This document shows positions 47,271 to 56,896 of a stretch of DNA of 64,000 nt, in pieces. The DNA is taken from NCBI GenBank assembly GCA_032629725.1, contig JAFEVB010000038.1:124001-188000 (forward strand), given 5' to 3'. The position numbers were made by a program, and so were the translations under genes. The notes under the pieces were generated by a model. The model saw only the letters and a program-made list of their open reading frames with translations. It was not told where the DNA came from and ran no database searches. Each line of letters begins with the position of its first letter. The stretch's first letter is position 1. Source of the stretch: Gremmenia infestans (lineage: Eukaryota; Ascomycota; Leotiomycetes; Helotiales; Hamatocanthoscyphaceae).

Positions 47271-48005
47271 TTACACCCACATCCCAATACATACAAGTCC
47301 GACTAACGCTACAGCTGCAAACCTCGAGACTCTCACACCCTCAGCCGCCTTTGATCTCGACGTCGTCGCCGCGGGTGAGGGCGACGAAGAAACGGACGTA
47401 GGTTTTGGTTGTGAACTCGTCACAGAAATTACAACCGAATACCCTGTTGACGACGATGTCGCTGATGTCGAATTCCTCACACTAACAGATACTACACTCG
47501 ATGACCCAACACTCGACGTCCCCGTCGGTTCCGCAAGCACAACCTGAGCCTGGGTCTGCGTCTCCGTCTGCGAATCCGTCTGCGTCTGCGACACTGTACC
47601 ACTCACGCTAGACGACGTCAAAGTCCCCGGATCGACAGTAGCAGTACTGACAGCACTCCCCTGCTCATCAGTATACGTCTGCGTAAAGGTAACATCAGGC
47701 GGCATCCACGTTGTCGCGATCCTGCCCACGGCCGTCGTGTTATCTGGGGGATTGGCGCACGAGGCATCTAGAGGGAGGAAGTCTGCCGGCTGCAGGTTGT
47801 TCATTAGGCACAGGGACCAGAATTCTTGGTCGGCGGCGCTGGTAATGTTGCAGTAGGTGTAGCAGCCGGTCGTGAAGACATTGGTGGGGCCGCAGCATGT
47901 TTGGAGCGCGGATGTTATGATTGTGTTTGCTGCAGTGACGTTGCCGACGATGCAGGCGTTGATGAAGGTTGTGTTGGCTAGTGATGATGTTGGGGGACAC
48001 GACAT
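47271..48005 (-). CDS. Cys-rich and Ser/Thr-rich surface protein
   Basis: Single exon of 244 residues. The first about 90 residues hold about nine cysteines in a compact pattern (ACIVGN; TCCGPTN; GCYTYCN; SLCLMN; SCANPP) with N-glycosylation sites. The centre is rich in Ser, Thr and Gln (DSQTETQTQAQ), and the end has a hydrophobic helix (FAAVALVGLVCIGMWV) like a GPI or TM anchor. No classical signal peptide precedes MSCPPTSSL, so an unseen first exon or non-classical entry is possible. I recognise no domain. It could be a cell-wall or effector-like protein (inference). Confidence 0.7.
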   Translation of the reverse strand: MSCPPTSSLANTTFINACIVGNVTAANTIITSALQTCCGPTNVFTTGCYTYCNITSAADQEFWSLCLMNNLQPADFLPLDASCANPPDNTTAVGRIATTWMPPDVTFTQTYTDEQGSAVSTATVDPGTLTSSSVSGTVSQTQTDSQTETQTQAQVVLAEPTGTSSVGSSSVVSVSVRNSTSATSSSTGYSVVISVTSSQPKPTSVSSSPSPAATTSRSKAAEGVRVSRFAAVALVGLVCIGMWV

Positions 48006-48490
48006 TTTTTTTGGTGGAGGGGTGGATGAGGTGGAGATGCGGGGTGGTTGGTGGTGAAGGTCTTGAATTGTAAGGCTTTTGGGGGGGATATTTGATTTGA
48101 CGAAAATATTCTATCGAGAATTGTTATTGGGCTTTCATTCAAAATGGAGGTGAGACAGCATATAAGTACGAAAGATAGTGGTTGGATGTTGTTGGACGTT
48201 GTTGGTATGGGGGCGAAGTTCCAACTTAGGCGCTGGGCTTTGAAACACCAACACAACGAAGCGAAGGATCGCGGTCGCCGGTCGTAGTTATTTTTGGACC
48301 CCATCCCCTCCGAGCGGTTACAGAGTCGGCAGTCCAAAATAACGCAGATTTCCTAGGTATGGCGCCTCGAAAGCAAAGTCGTGAAGATCAAACAGTTGTT
48401 TGTCAGCGACTTCTCTTAAAAAAATCAAAGGGGCTCGCTAAAGAAAAGCAGGGTGACAATGAGCGCGGTTTCAACTACTAGGCAGATTAA
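48006..48490. other. Intergenic flank
   Basis: Upstream region of the Cys-rich gene; AT-rich, no gene. It ends in the TA before the MITE. Confidence 0.35.
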
Positions 48491-48715
48491 CTCCTACAGT
48501 GTTTTACAGCCGTCTGCATAAAAAGAAGAAGCCTCCTAGTGGACTGAAAAAAAGCGGCATACACTTTAAAATATGCTAGATAGCATAGGACATTATTGAA
48601 ACTTAATAAGAGTAAGTGCCACTTGTATTATCTAGCATAGGGAAGCATAATAAAGAGCCTAAAGGTTCATAATTAATAGTCCTTGAAAGGGAAGGCCGTA
48701 AAACACTATAGGAGT
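48491..48715. mobile_element. MITE-like element, copy B (225 bp)
   Basis: Left end ACTCCTACAGTGTTTTACAG and right end (inverted) ACTCCTATAGTGTTTTACGG; both ends continue into GCCGTCTG/GCCTTCC. TA (or TTAA) flanks both sides (48489-48490; 48716-48717). The inside is longer than in copy A and carries an internal near-palindrome around ATCTAGCATA/ATGCTAGATA (about 48574-48641). No ORF. Confidence 0.82.
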
Positions 48716-48864
48716 TAATAAAGTACTGGTTCCTAGCATTGCTTGAAGATGCCGTCAACTAGGTGGTATATTTGACGAAGATAATGCTGTAGAATCTTTA
48801 ATAAAGATCTGTTTCATCCTTTAAATCGGATTTTTGAATAGAGTCGGATGCATGCATGATCAAG
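48716..48864. other. Short spacer after MITE
   Basis: No feature seen between the MITE and the regulator stop codon. Confidence 0.35.
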
Positions 48865-51203
48865 TTACGGAATGGGCCAGTCGTCACCTTGACTACCATC
48901 CCAAGCCGAAAACAGCCAAGCATCTGGCATAACAAAGTCCATGCTCCAATCCTGCGTCTCGAATCCCAGTCCATCTTGTTGTGTACTTTCAAGCTCCGGT
49001 GCCAATATCGATTCAGTATCAGCCATCAAAGCAGAACAGATTTCAGCACTCCTTTTAGCACCTTCCACAGCCCCCTGGGAAACAGACGTCCCAGCTTCAA
49101 TAGCCTCGATCTGTCCCAACGCTGCAGAGAACAACAAATGGCCTTTGACGTTATTCTTCCCCACCGAAACCCGCACGGCTAGGAGCTCGCAAGCTTCGCG
49201 GAGAATGTTCTTCAGAGGTTTTCGGAGTTCCTTGCTTTGGCTGATGAAGGAGTCTTGTTCCTTCAATTGTGTGATGAGCTCGTGGAATATTATGATTATG
49301 CTGTGGGGAATTACGCTTTCGAAAAAGCCCCCGGAGCGTGTTCGCAGACATGTGTAGTCGTCGTAGGGGAAATCTTTTAGAGATTGCTTGGTGCCGCTCT
49401 CACTACTGGCGTAGCTCACCATCGTCACAGATGAATCGAGACATATCTTTCTGGCGAAGTAATGCTGAGGATCATTCTGCGGTTTAGTTGCGATTGAGCA
49501 GCAGAGAATCAGAATAAAACGGCGAAGATATAGGTCCAGAACATTGCACTATATTGTTTCAGCATCAGGGGAACATTCTGGCTTGAATACAACCATACCT
49601 GGAGTTGTGTTGGTCTCGCCTCTGCTTTTTGACTGCAAATTTTCCGGACAAAAGAACGGTTCGCTCTGCATTCTTTGTTCATAATTTCGCTCAGCCTTGA
49701 GACTTCTTCGTATGGAGGCTCAGAGTTCAAAGTATTGGAAACTTGAAGTATTTCGATTCGGGTTTTCAATGATGACAAGAGAATGATTTGGATAGAAGTC
49801 TGAGTAAAAATATCACTCGGTTTCGAAACAGGTGGGATGGTCGTATTCTCATCGATATCCTCATCATTAATATTTGCCGGAGCTTCGGTATCAAAATCAT
49901 CTGAACATATCATTGGTCTCATCCCTGATTCCACAGAACACTGCACATTTAACTCGGTTATCGTTGCCCAAAGCCTTCGCCTAATCTCTGCTTGCAACAC
50001 GCTCATATTCGGGAATAGTTTAGGGTCTCTGTGTAAACCCATGGAGAAGGCTCGTCGTACTAGAGAACCAGCTGATATCCAGACCAGATCAGCCACTACA
50101 ACAAGGCTCTGGCGGGCAATGAGCAGGAGGCAATGTAATTGCAACCCAGCGATACTCAGCCGACTCTTCTCGTATGGTATTTCTGATAACCAAGATTGAG
50201 CTGCATATATCCATTTCTTTGCTTGGGTACGCAATGTCTCAACATCGGGTTCTTGGTAGTACGTTACTCCAATGGCCATGGCAAGCAGCATTCTGAGGAT
50301 AAAACTATCACTCGCGAGAAGTGGCTGGTTCCGGTATTGGTCATATTCTTTTCTGAATGTTGGTATGTGAAAGATCCTGAAAGCTGATTCAGTGGTCCGA
50401 AAGTATGCATCGAGTAGAACTTCGCAAGTTTCAGGGGGTGGTATGGAGGCTCTAAAGTCCGGGTTTGCCTTCCACTCATCATAAAGTTTAAATTTAGACG
50501 ATTTTGCTATCGCCTTGCATTTTTTCAATACAGCAGGAACATCTGTTGTCATAATGCCTTTGCTGAACGAGTGGGTTGGAACTGAAGTACCTGTCGGAGT
50601 TGCAATGATATCAAACTTACAGGGTCAGTCGAGGTCTGTGTAAAGATAATTGCGAATAAGCCTTACCAAGCCAACCAGATTCATCCAATGACTTGGTCCA
50701 CAAAATCTTGTCTTGGAAAGTATTCCTCGCAACTGAGCACGAGGTTCCGTGGATATAGGTGGATTCGAGATTCCCGGCCCTCCATCTGGCATGTATTCTG
50801 ACAACAACTGCTCCAGCCTCTGTACCTTTTCGTAAAGAGCCCGTACTTTTGGTGAGTCTTCGGTATTTTCTTTATTAGTATTGGGTGATTTCGAGGACTG
50901 CTGGGGAGGAAGTTGAAGACGTCCATCGCCACCACTGGAGATTGGTGAATCACCCAACGACGCCGAGGCAGTTGAAAAGACAGATATTGGAGTTGGGGGC
51001 GCGATTATACGATGAGGACTAGCTGCAGGAGCATTTAGACGGCTAAGAGGGGAAGCACCTTCAGCATATCTGCAAGCAGCATTTGATTGCCCGCAGTGTC
51101 TGCATGGTTGAGTTCGATCACACTTGATTTTCCGGCGTCGACATTCGTCACACGAGAATGCAGGTCTTCGACGAGTTCGGGGGGGTCTTCTGGGCTCGGA
51201 CAT
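48865..51203 (-). CDS. Zn2Cys6 fungal-specific transcription factor
   Basis: Nuclear binuclear zinc-cluster regulator. Exon 1 (51203-50667, 179 codons) has the cluster CDECRRRKIKCDRTQPCRHC, with the sixth Cys in SNAACRY, then a coiled-coil-like ALYEKVQRLEQLLSEY and RFCGPSHWMNLVGL. A second block (at least 50552-49599) is the fungal transcription-factor middle homology region (FRIFHIPTFRKEYDQY; RRRLWATITELNVQCSVESG). It joins through intron 49598-49549 to the last exon, 49548-48865. The join between exon 1 and the second block (about 50553-50666) cannot be made in frame with ordinary GT-AG sites: only introns of 30-31 bases or phase clashes result. Either a small indel or an unusual intron lies there. 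Target genes unknown. Confidence 0.8.
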
Positions 51204-51929
51204 ATTCCAGGACTATGGCGAGCTGAGCACACCACACACCACATACACGTATTTCCAATTGATATCGTAGTATGTGATTACGGGTGTAAAGAAAATGTAA
51301 ATATTGGATGCAGCTGCAGACCTAGATTATCATTGTTTCACTGCACCTGGGATATTGGACTTATTACTCCGTACTTACGCCCGTCAATTCCGTCTAGTCC
51401 GCCAATAAGAACTTGGGTTATTGCATTTATAGTCTTTATCGTTTTCTATAATCCGGGCCCCGCCCCGCTACCACGCCCACGCCGCCTAGACCATTGAGTT
51501 GATGGTCAAAGATACAGAATAAAATTAGCCATTACAGTAGTTGAGTCGGCTGCCCACTGGTTGTCGTGGGGTTTTAGAGCAGAACAAGCCGATGTTAGCT
51601 CTGAAACAATCGAGTAAAAGACACGAATAAGACTTTGCCAGTGGTGCTATTGTCATTTCAAAATGAGATGCATAAGGATATCTCTTTCAAAGCCCACGGG
51701 CTATCCGCCCCTACCACCTGAACCGAACGGGGATAAGTGTAGACATGCGTGACTTATGGCCGCGCCTGTGAACCTTTACATCCGCTTTCTCTGTTTCCTA
51801 AATACGTCGATCACTCGGGACGAAAGAGCTCTGAAAGCTCTATAAATACGTCATTTTCCCACCGGATAAGTGATGAATTGACAAACACACAACATTGCAT
51901 ACTCCCATTCTACACCATCAACCATCGCC
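51204..51929. promoter_or_regulatory. Divergent promoter region, regulator and methyltransferase
   Basis: The Zn2Cys6 gene (minus) and the methyltransferase gene (plus) start from opposite sides of this 0.7-kb stretch. A TATA box sits on the methyltransferase side. Confidence 0.45.
51841..51848 (+). promoter_or_regulatory. TATA box of the O-methyltransferase gene
   Basis: TATAAATA lies 82 bp before the ATG at 51930, a usual distance for ascomycete genes. Confidence 0.55.
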
Positions 51930-52640
51930 ATGGAATCGACCCCCGAGACAGAGCTTTTCCGATCCATGGGAAAGGTCCTCGATTTTGAGAACTTCCGCTT
52001 AGCTCCTCACTTCAATACCGCCGCTCAATCTGCTCTCCTTCGTCCTAACCCCAAGCTAGCACATGCGCTGGCTAACTCAAAAGCAAAAGGTCTCCCGCCC
52101 ATCAGCGTCGTTCCTCTTTCAGGGCAATATTTATCCATCCTCGCCGGGATCATGGGCGCAAAGTCAGTACTAGAGATCGGTACTCTGGGCGGCTACTCGA
52201 CTATCTGTTTTGCAGAAGCTGGCGCCAAGGTGACAAGCATTGAGATTGACCCAAAACACCGGGACGTGGCACTGGAGAATGTGGATGGTCTTGACGTGGA
52301 AATTCTGCTCGGCGCAGCGCTGGAAGTGTTGCCGAAGCTGGCAGAGGAGGGAAAACAATTCGATATGGTGTTCATTGACGCGGACTTTGATGACCAGTGG
52401 GAGCATTTCGACTGGGCAGTGAAGCTGACACGGCCAAAGGGGTGTGTCTTTTTAGATGATGTTGTCGTCTCGATGCTGAAGAATGGGCAGACGGGGGAGG
52501 GTGGTAATGATTCCATCTTGACGAAGGTCGGTAGGGACGAAAGAGTTATGGCCACCCTTGTGTCAACGGTGGCTTCACACCCAATGATACCCACACCAGC
52601 TTTGAATGGTTTCATTATGGCTATGGTGAAGAATCATTGA
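51930..52640 (+). CDS. AdoMet-dependent O-methyltransferase (caffeoyl-CoA/catechol type)
   Basis: Single exon, 236 residues, class I-like O-methyltransferase that methylates phenolic or catechol hydroxyls with a divalent metal (family knowledge). Motif I is SVLEIGTLGGYSTICFA at about 78-95, then the acidic residue for ribose (TSIEIDP), the metal-binding VFIDADFDDQWEHF, and a conserved second acidic pair in FLDDVV. There is no signal or TM helix. The physiological substrate is not readable. The gene diverges from a Zn2Cys6 regulator, which might control it (inference). Confidence 0.92.
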   Translation: MESTPETELFRSMGKVLDFENFRLAPHFNTAAQSALLRPNPKLAHALANSKAKGLPPISVVPLSGQYLSILAGIMGAKSVLEIGTLGGYSTICFAEAGAKVTSIEIDPKHRDVALENVDGLDVEILLGAALEVLPKLAEEGKQFDMVFIDADFDDQWEHFDWAVKLTRPKGCVFLDDVVVSMLKNGQTGEGGNDSILTKVGRDERVMATLVSTVASHPMIPTPALNGFIMAMVKNH

Positions 52641-53035
52641 CGGATGGGACCTCGGTCAGTAAAGTGATAGTATAGAATCCCGAGCTGGACCACAATATAT
52701 ATCAATAATATCACCTCCTCTCCCTCCTTGCCTGAGTCTCAGTTTTATAGTCTCATCTGCAAAAGCGAGCAAATGTCTCTTGAAAATGAGACAATGCAAG
52801 GCGTGGCTGTAAATTGTCGTAGACCCATTTAAGAGGTGATAGAGATCGACGAGTTTCCGTTGTAGTATCGTAAGTCCATGCTATGTGAAAGGTAGAGCTG
52901 AATGCGAAATGGGCTGTCAATTTGTCCCCCCTTCTCGTCCTCATGCCCAGTCACATGTGGCGAGGATAGATGGAAATTTTTCTGCCGTTAATGCTTGCGC
53001 CTTGTGTTGGTCTATAAACTCGTCTTAAAGATCCT
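52641..53035. other. Convergent intergenic region
   Basis: No gene; 3' flanks of two convergent genes. Confidence 0.4.
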
Positions 53036-54424
53036 TTATTCATCATACTCGGAGACCACTTCCTCAGCCTCACTCTCTGAATCGTCCTTGACTTGCGACG
53101 ACTTTGCTCTTGCTTTGACCGCGCTTGCTCTCAAAGGTCTTGAAGGAGTTCCTTTCACTGACTCCGATTTGGTCGTCTTTGCTGCCCTTTTGGTTAGTTT
53201 GACATCAACTCTTTCAGATGACTTCTTTCGCTTTACACTCGTGCCCTCTGAATCTCCCTCAGACTCATCACTATCCTCAATCTTCCGTTTCTTTCGCGGT
53301 TTCCGCGTTAACTCCCTATCAACGAGGTGCTCTATCGGACAGTCTTTAGCCTTCTTCCAGTCAGCCGACCCAGGATTCGTATTTGCGCGACATTTATAGC
53401 ATGTCTTTCCGTGTTTGATGAACAGCGAATGCAACCCGTACTTGAGATGTGATGGCAGCTGCAAGTCACAATGGTTGAAAGTCTGATCAGCCGTGGCATT
53501 TGGCGGCACCCATCCAAGCCACTTGCAATGACGGTGAACGTGGGTGTCAACAGCGAAACTTGGACGCTGCATGTTGAAAAGGAGACTACAAGAAGCTGTT
53601 TTAACGCCGATTCCAGGGAGCTTGAGCAACTCATCGATGATGTCGCTGTCTTTCTTAATCTCAAACATCCAAGCCATAGTCAATGGATTCTCTTTGATCC
53701 TGTCTATTTCTGCATCTTTTTGGATTTGAGTGAGATGGCTAGTTGCAAGGACGTTGGCGGGTCCTCCGGTAGCTTTTTCTCTCAAAAGTGCATCGCGACG
53801 CTCAACATTCTGCGCGTGAATTATGTTGAGAATATTTTTGATGGTCTTTCCCTTAACAACTGAAAGTCCTCCTTTGTGAATCGCCTTAGTAATATCTTCA
53901 GGCTTGACTTGAGATACAGCATGCCAATTCGGACTGCCATCAACTGCACCAAACGTTTGGATAAGACCTTGAAGGGCTGCAGCGCTGTTGGTACCTGAAG
54001 TATTTGCACTCAAAACAGTTCGTAGGAGAGCATCAAGGAGATCAGGCACTTCGCCGCAGCCGCTTTTAGTAGCTGAAGGTGGCGGGACTTTCGTTGGTGC
54101 TTTGCGTTGCCCATGCTCCTTGGATAGAAGGCGATGGACTTCCTCGGCAGCCTCGGGTGTTGGAAGGTAGTGATCTGGAAAAGGTGATTGCTCATAGTTG
54201 AGCTTGTACTTGTGAGCCTTTTTCTTGACCCCGGGAGTAGCTCTTGTAGGCGTGACCAGCTCTTCAGCAACGGGGGATTCTGGTGACGGGCTATCGACAA
54301 GCACCTCCAAATGCTTTGCTGGTGTTTCTGATTTGACGATTTTGGGGACGGGTCCCATATTATGAGGAAGGCTATCAGAAACGGTCACGATTTGGGAGAT
54401 GTTCTTCTTCTTGCGGGGCGCCAT
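53036..54424 (-). CDS. HhH-GPD DNA glycosylase
   Basis: Base-excision-repair glycosylase of the endonuclease III fold. Start 54424 (MAPRKKKNISQ) was chosen for its basic nuclear-type N-terminus over an in-frame ATG at 54508; the protein is 462 residues in one exon. The core has the helix-hairpin-helix LLKLPGIGVKTASCSLLF at about 266-283, with the Lys that marks bifunctional glycosylase/lyases, and the catalytic Asp at about 293 (FAVDTHVHR). The Cys motif after it (CYKC...DCP) is short of the C-x6-C-x2-C-x5-C iron-sulfur pattern. The C-terminus is a long Lys/Arg/Ser/Glu-rich tail with acidic end. Bases excised are unknown. Confidence 0.9.
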   Translation of the reverse strand: MAPRKKKNISQIVTVSDSLPHNMGPVPKIVKSETPAKHLEVLVDSPSPESPVAEELVTPTRATPGVKKKAHKYKLNYEQSPFPDHYLPTPEAAEEVHRLLSKEHGQRKAPTKVPPPSATKSGCGEVPDLLDALLRTVLSANTSGTNSAAALQGLIQTFGAVDGSPNWHAVSQVKPEDITKAIHKGGLSVVKGKTIKNILNIIHAQNVERRDALLREKATGGPANVLATSHLTQIQKDAEIDRIKENPLTMAWMFEIKKDSDIIDELLKLPGIGVKTASCSLLFNMQRPSFAVDTHVHRHCKWLGWVPPNATADQTFNHCDLQLPSHLKYGLHSLFIKHGKTCYKCRANTNPGSADWKKAKDCPIEHLVDRELTRKPRKKRKIEDSDESEGDSEGTSVKRKKSSERVDVKLTKRAAKTTKSESVKGTPSRPLRASAVKARAKSSQVKDDSESEAEEVVSEYDE

Positions 54425-54931
54425 GACATTGAAAGCTATACCTAGCTGACATGTATATAGAAAATATGTTGGGATATTTCGGTGGCACTTGCTGAAAATG
54501 CTCAGCATTGATTGTAAGGGCGATGGCTAATAGTTTGCTGATGGGTGAGGAGTAGAAAAGAGAAAGAGCTTGGTCCATTCAATGATGACGATTATATCCA
54601 TACCTGGGCCGTGCGCGAACAACTTTGAACGGCAATGCAACTGCTATAAGCGAGGAATGTGAAAACACATTCAGTCTTTCTATTGTTTTCACCAAAGAAG
54701 GGTCCAGCAAAGAGAAAATGGAGTCTGTTAGACTTCAAGGTATAAAATATCATGCTAAAAGATCTTCGAATATACAGTATTTTCGATTTTGTAGTTACAA
54801 GTATGTAGTCCGCCTCCCAAATATCCTCAACCATTTAAGCATGGATTGCCCAGACTTGCATATGCATCAAAACGCCTCAAAGGATGCAGCCCCAATTTAC
54901 GCCATGCCCAGTCTACAGATCCATTACTTGT
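54425..54931. other. Intergenic
   Basis: Contains the glycosylase promoter and ADE4 3' flank. No gene. Confidence 0.4.
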
Positions 54932-56896
54932 TTATTCGTACCCTCTCTCGGGTTCATTCGCAAAGTTATGTAAGCTGTAGCTTGTTAGCTCAATCCCCAA
55001 GTCTAGAAAAAGTAACTTACCTGATATCATGACGATCCCTGACGGGTGGAGTACCTGCTTCATCCCTTTCTCTTTTACGTCGAGCCAATCCATTTGTATC
55101 TCCACTGACCTTGTCATGCACCCCGTCCTTCTGCTCCGGAACAATTTGGCCCTTTTCATTGACAACTGCACCATGGGTAATCAGATTAAACTCTTCTGCC
55201 CCAGCGACACCGTTCATGACTGCTTCTTTAGCACTCTCAAGGATCTTCAGTTTTTTATTCTCGCCTCTGATTTTTTCTAGATGCTCGAAGTAACCAGGAG
55301 TGACCGGAGTGACGTATTTGCCACAGAAAACTCCAACTTCAAACGTCTGGCTCGGACCTCGTGGTGAGAGCTCCGCACAAGCGGCTTTCAGATCATCAAG
55401 AGATTGGTAAATGACTTCCTCAGCACCAATGTTTTTAGCAATAGCATAACGGTCTCGGTTGTGCGCAACAAGTTCTTCTGGAGAAGCAAGGTCGATACCA
55501 TAGATATGAGCATGTGTAATGGGAGGAGAACTTGAAGCGAAGATTACTTTCTTGGCCCCAGCTTCTCTCGCCATGCTGACAATTTCTCGGCTGGTAGTAC
55601 CTCTGACAATACTGTCATCGACGAGGAGAACGGTTCGACCGGCAAATTCAGATGGAATGGCACTCAGCTTTCGACGTACGGACTTTTGACGTGCACCTTG
55701 TCCAGGCATGATGAAAGTCCGGAACACATAACGGTTTTTAACAAAGCCTTGGCAATATGGGATCTTGAGTCGCTCCGACAAACTAGCCGCGGCTGTATTT
55801 GATGTCTCCGGGATAGGAATAACAACATCGATTTCCTTGATAGCTTCGGCGCCGAGTGTTTTGACAATCTGGTCAGCGAGCTTATAACCCATATTTTGTC
55901 GACTTCGGTGGACGCTGATGCCGTCAATAATCGTATCAGGTCGCGCGAAGTAAACGTATTCAAAAATGTCCGGGGAGTACGAAATCTGAGGAACGACTTG
56001 GCGGAAAGTTGGTTTGCATCCCTTGCGAATGATGACCGCTTGTCCAGGAAGGACATCCACAATGTTTCCGAAACCACCTTGAAGTAGGGCGATAGATTCG
56101 GAAGCCATCATGTAGTCCATGGTGCCGGCAAGGGTTTCGGAAGGGCGTTCTCCGAGAACGAGAGGGCGAATGCCGTGAGGATCACGAAAGCCAAGAATGC
56201 CAAAACCAGCCAGCATAGCTGTGCAAGCCCAACCTCCAACACACCTTCCATACATTCGCTCCAAGCTGTTGAAAAGATCTTCCTCGTTGACTCGAGCCTT
56301 TCCGGTCTCATTCAACTCGTTGGCGAATATGTTCAACCTGTAGTAGTTAGAACCGTCTAGAAAAATGGAATTCTAGTCATGTCTAAGGCAGTGATCACTT
56401 TTAAACGATGCTGAAAGAGCAAGCGAGTTATGAGATGTGCGGGGTAAGGAGACACTGCTCCAACATGGGAGACTTACATCAATTCGCTATCGCTATCGGT
56501 GTTGATGTGCCTGTGACCCTCTTTGTCGAGGTATACCCGTAGATCCTCGGCATTGATCAAATTGCCGTTGTGTGCAAACGTAATTCCGTAAGGGCTGTTC
56601 ACGTAGAAGGGCTGAGCCTCAGCACTCGCGCTGCTGCCAGCAGTGGGGTATCTCAGGTGTCCCAAGCCCATGAAACCTGGAAGATCTTGTACTCTGGACC
56701 CGTCATGGAAGACCTTGGCTGCCATGCCATTGCCTTTACACTGGTAGATCCTTCCGCCAGAGGCGCAAGTAGCAATCCCAGACGCATCTTGTCCTCGATG
56801 TTGGAGGTAGTAAAGGGCTTCGTGAAGATCGGTAGCCGCAGTCGTGGAGGAGGGGTCATCGAGATCGCCGAGAATGAGTCCGAGGATTCCACACAT
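54932..56896 (-). CDS. ADE4: Amidophosphoribosyltransferase, first step of purine synthesis
   Basis: Transfers the amide of glutamine to PRPP to give phosphoribosylamine. Minus-strand exons 56896-56478, 56337-55021 and 54974-54932 join to 592 residues. Cys2 of MCGILG is the glutaminase nucleophile directly after Met, as in yeast Ade4 (no propeptide). LQHRGQDASG and GLGHLRYPTAG are glutaminase landmarks; the PRPP site is TVLLVDDSIVRGTT. The main frame ends ...RDRHDIR if the intron is ignored. An excellent donor AG|GTAAGT and an acceptor 46 bp on instead give DISLHNFANEPERGYE, the usual fungal ending, in a 43-nt last exon. Cytosolic, tetrameric in other species. Confidence 0.96.

Noticed and set aside
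48574..48641. ATCTAGCATA/ATGCTAGATA inverted arms as a separate regulatory palindrome
   Set aside because: They lie inside the MITE and are explained as part of it.
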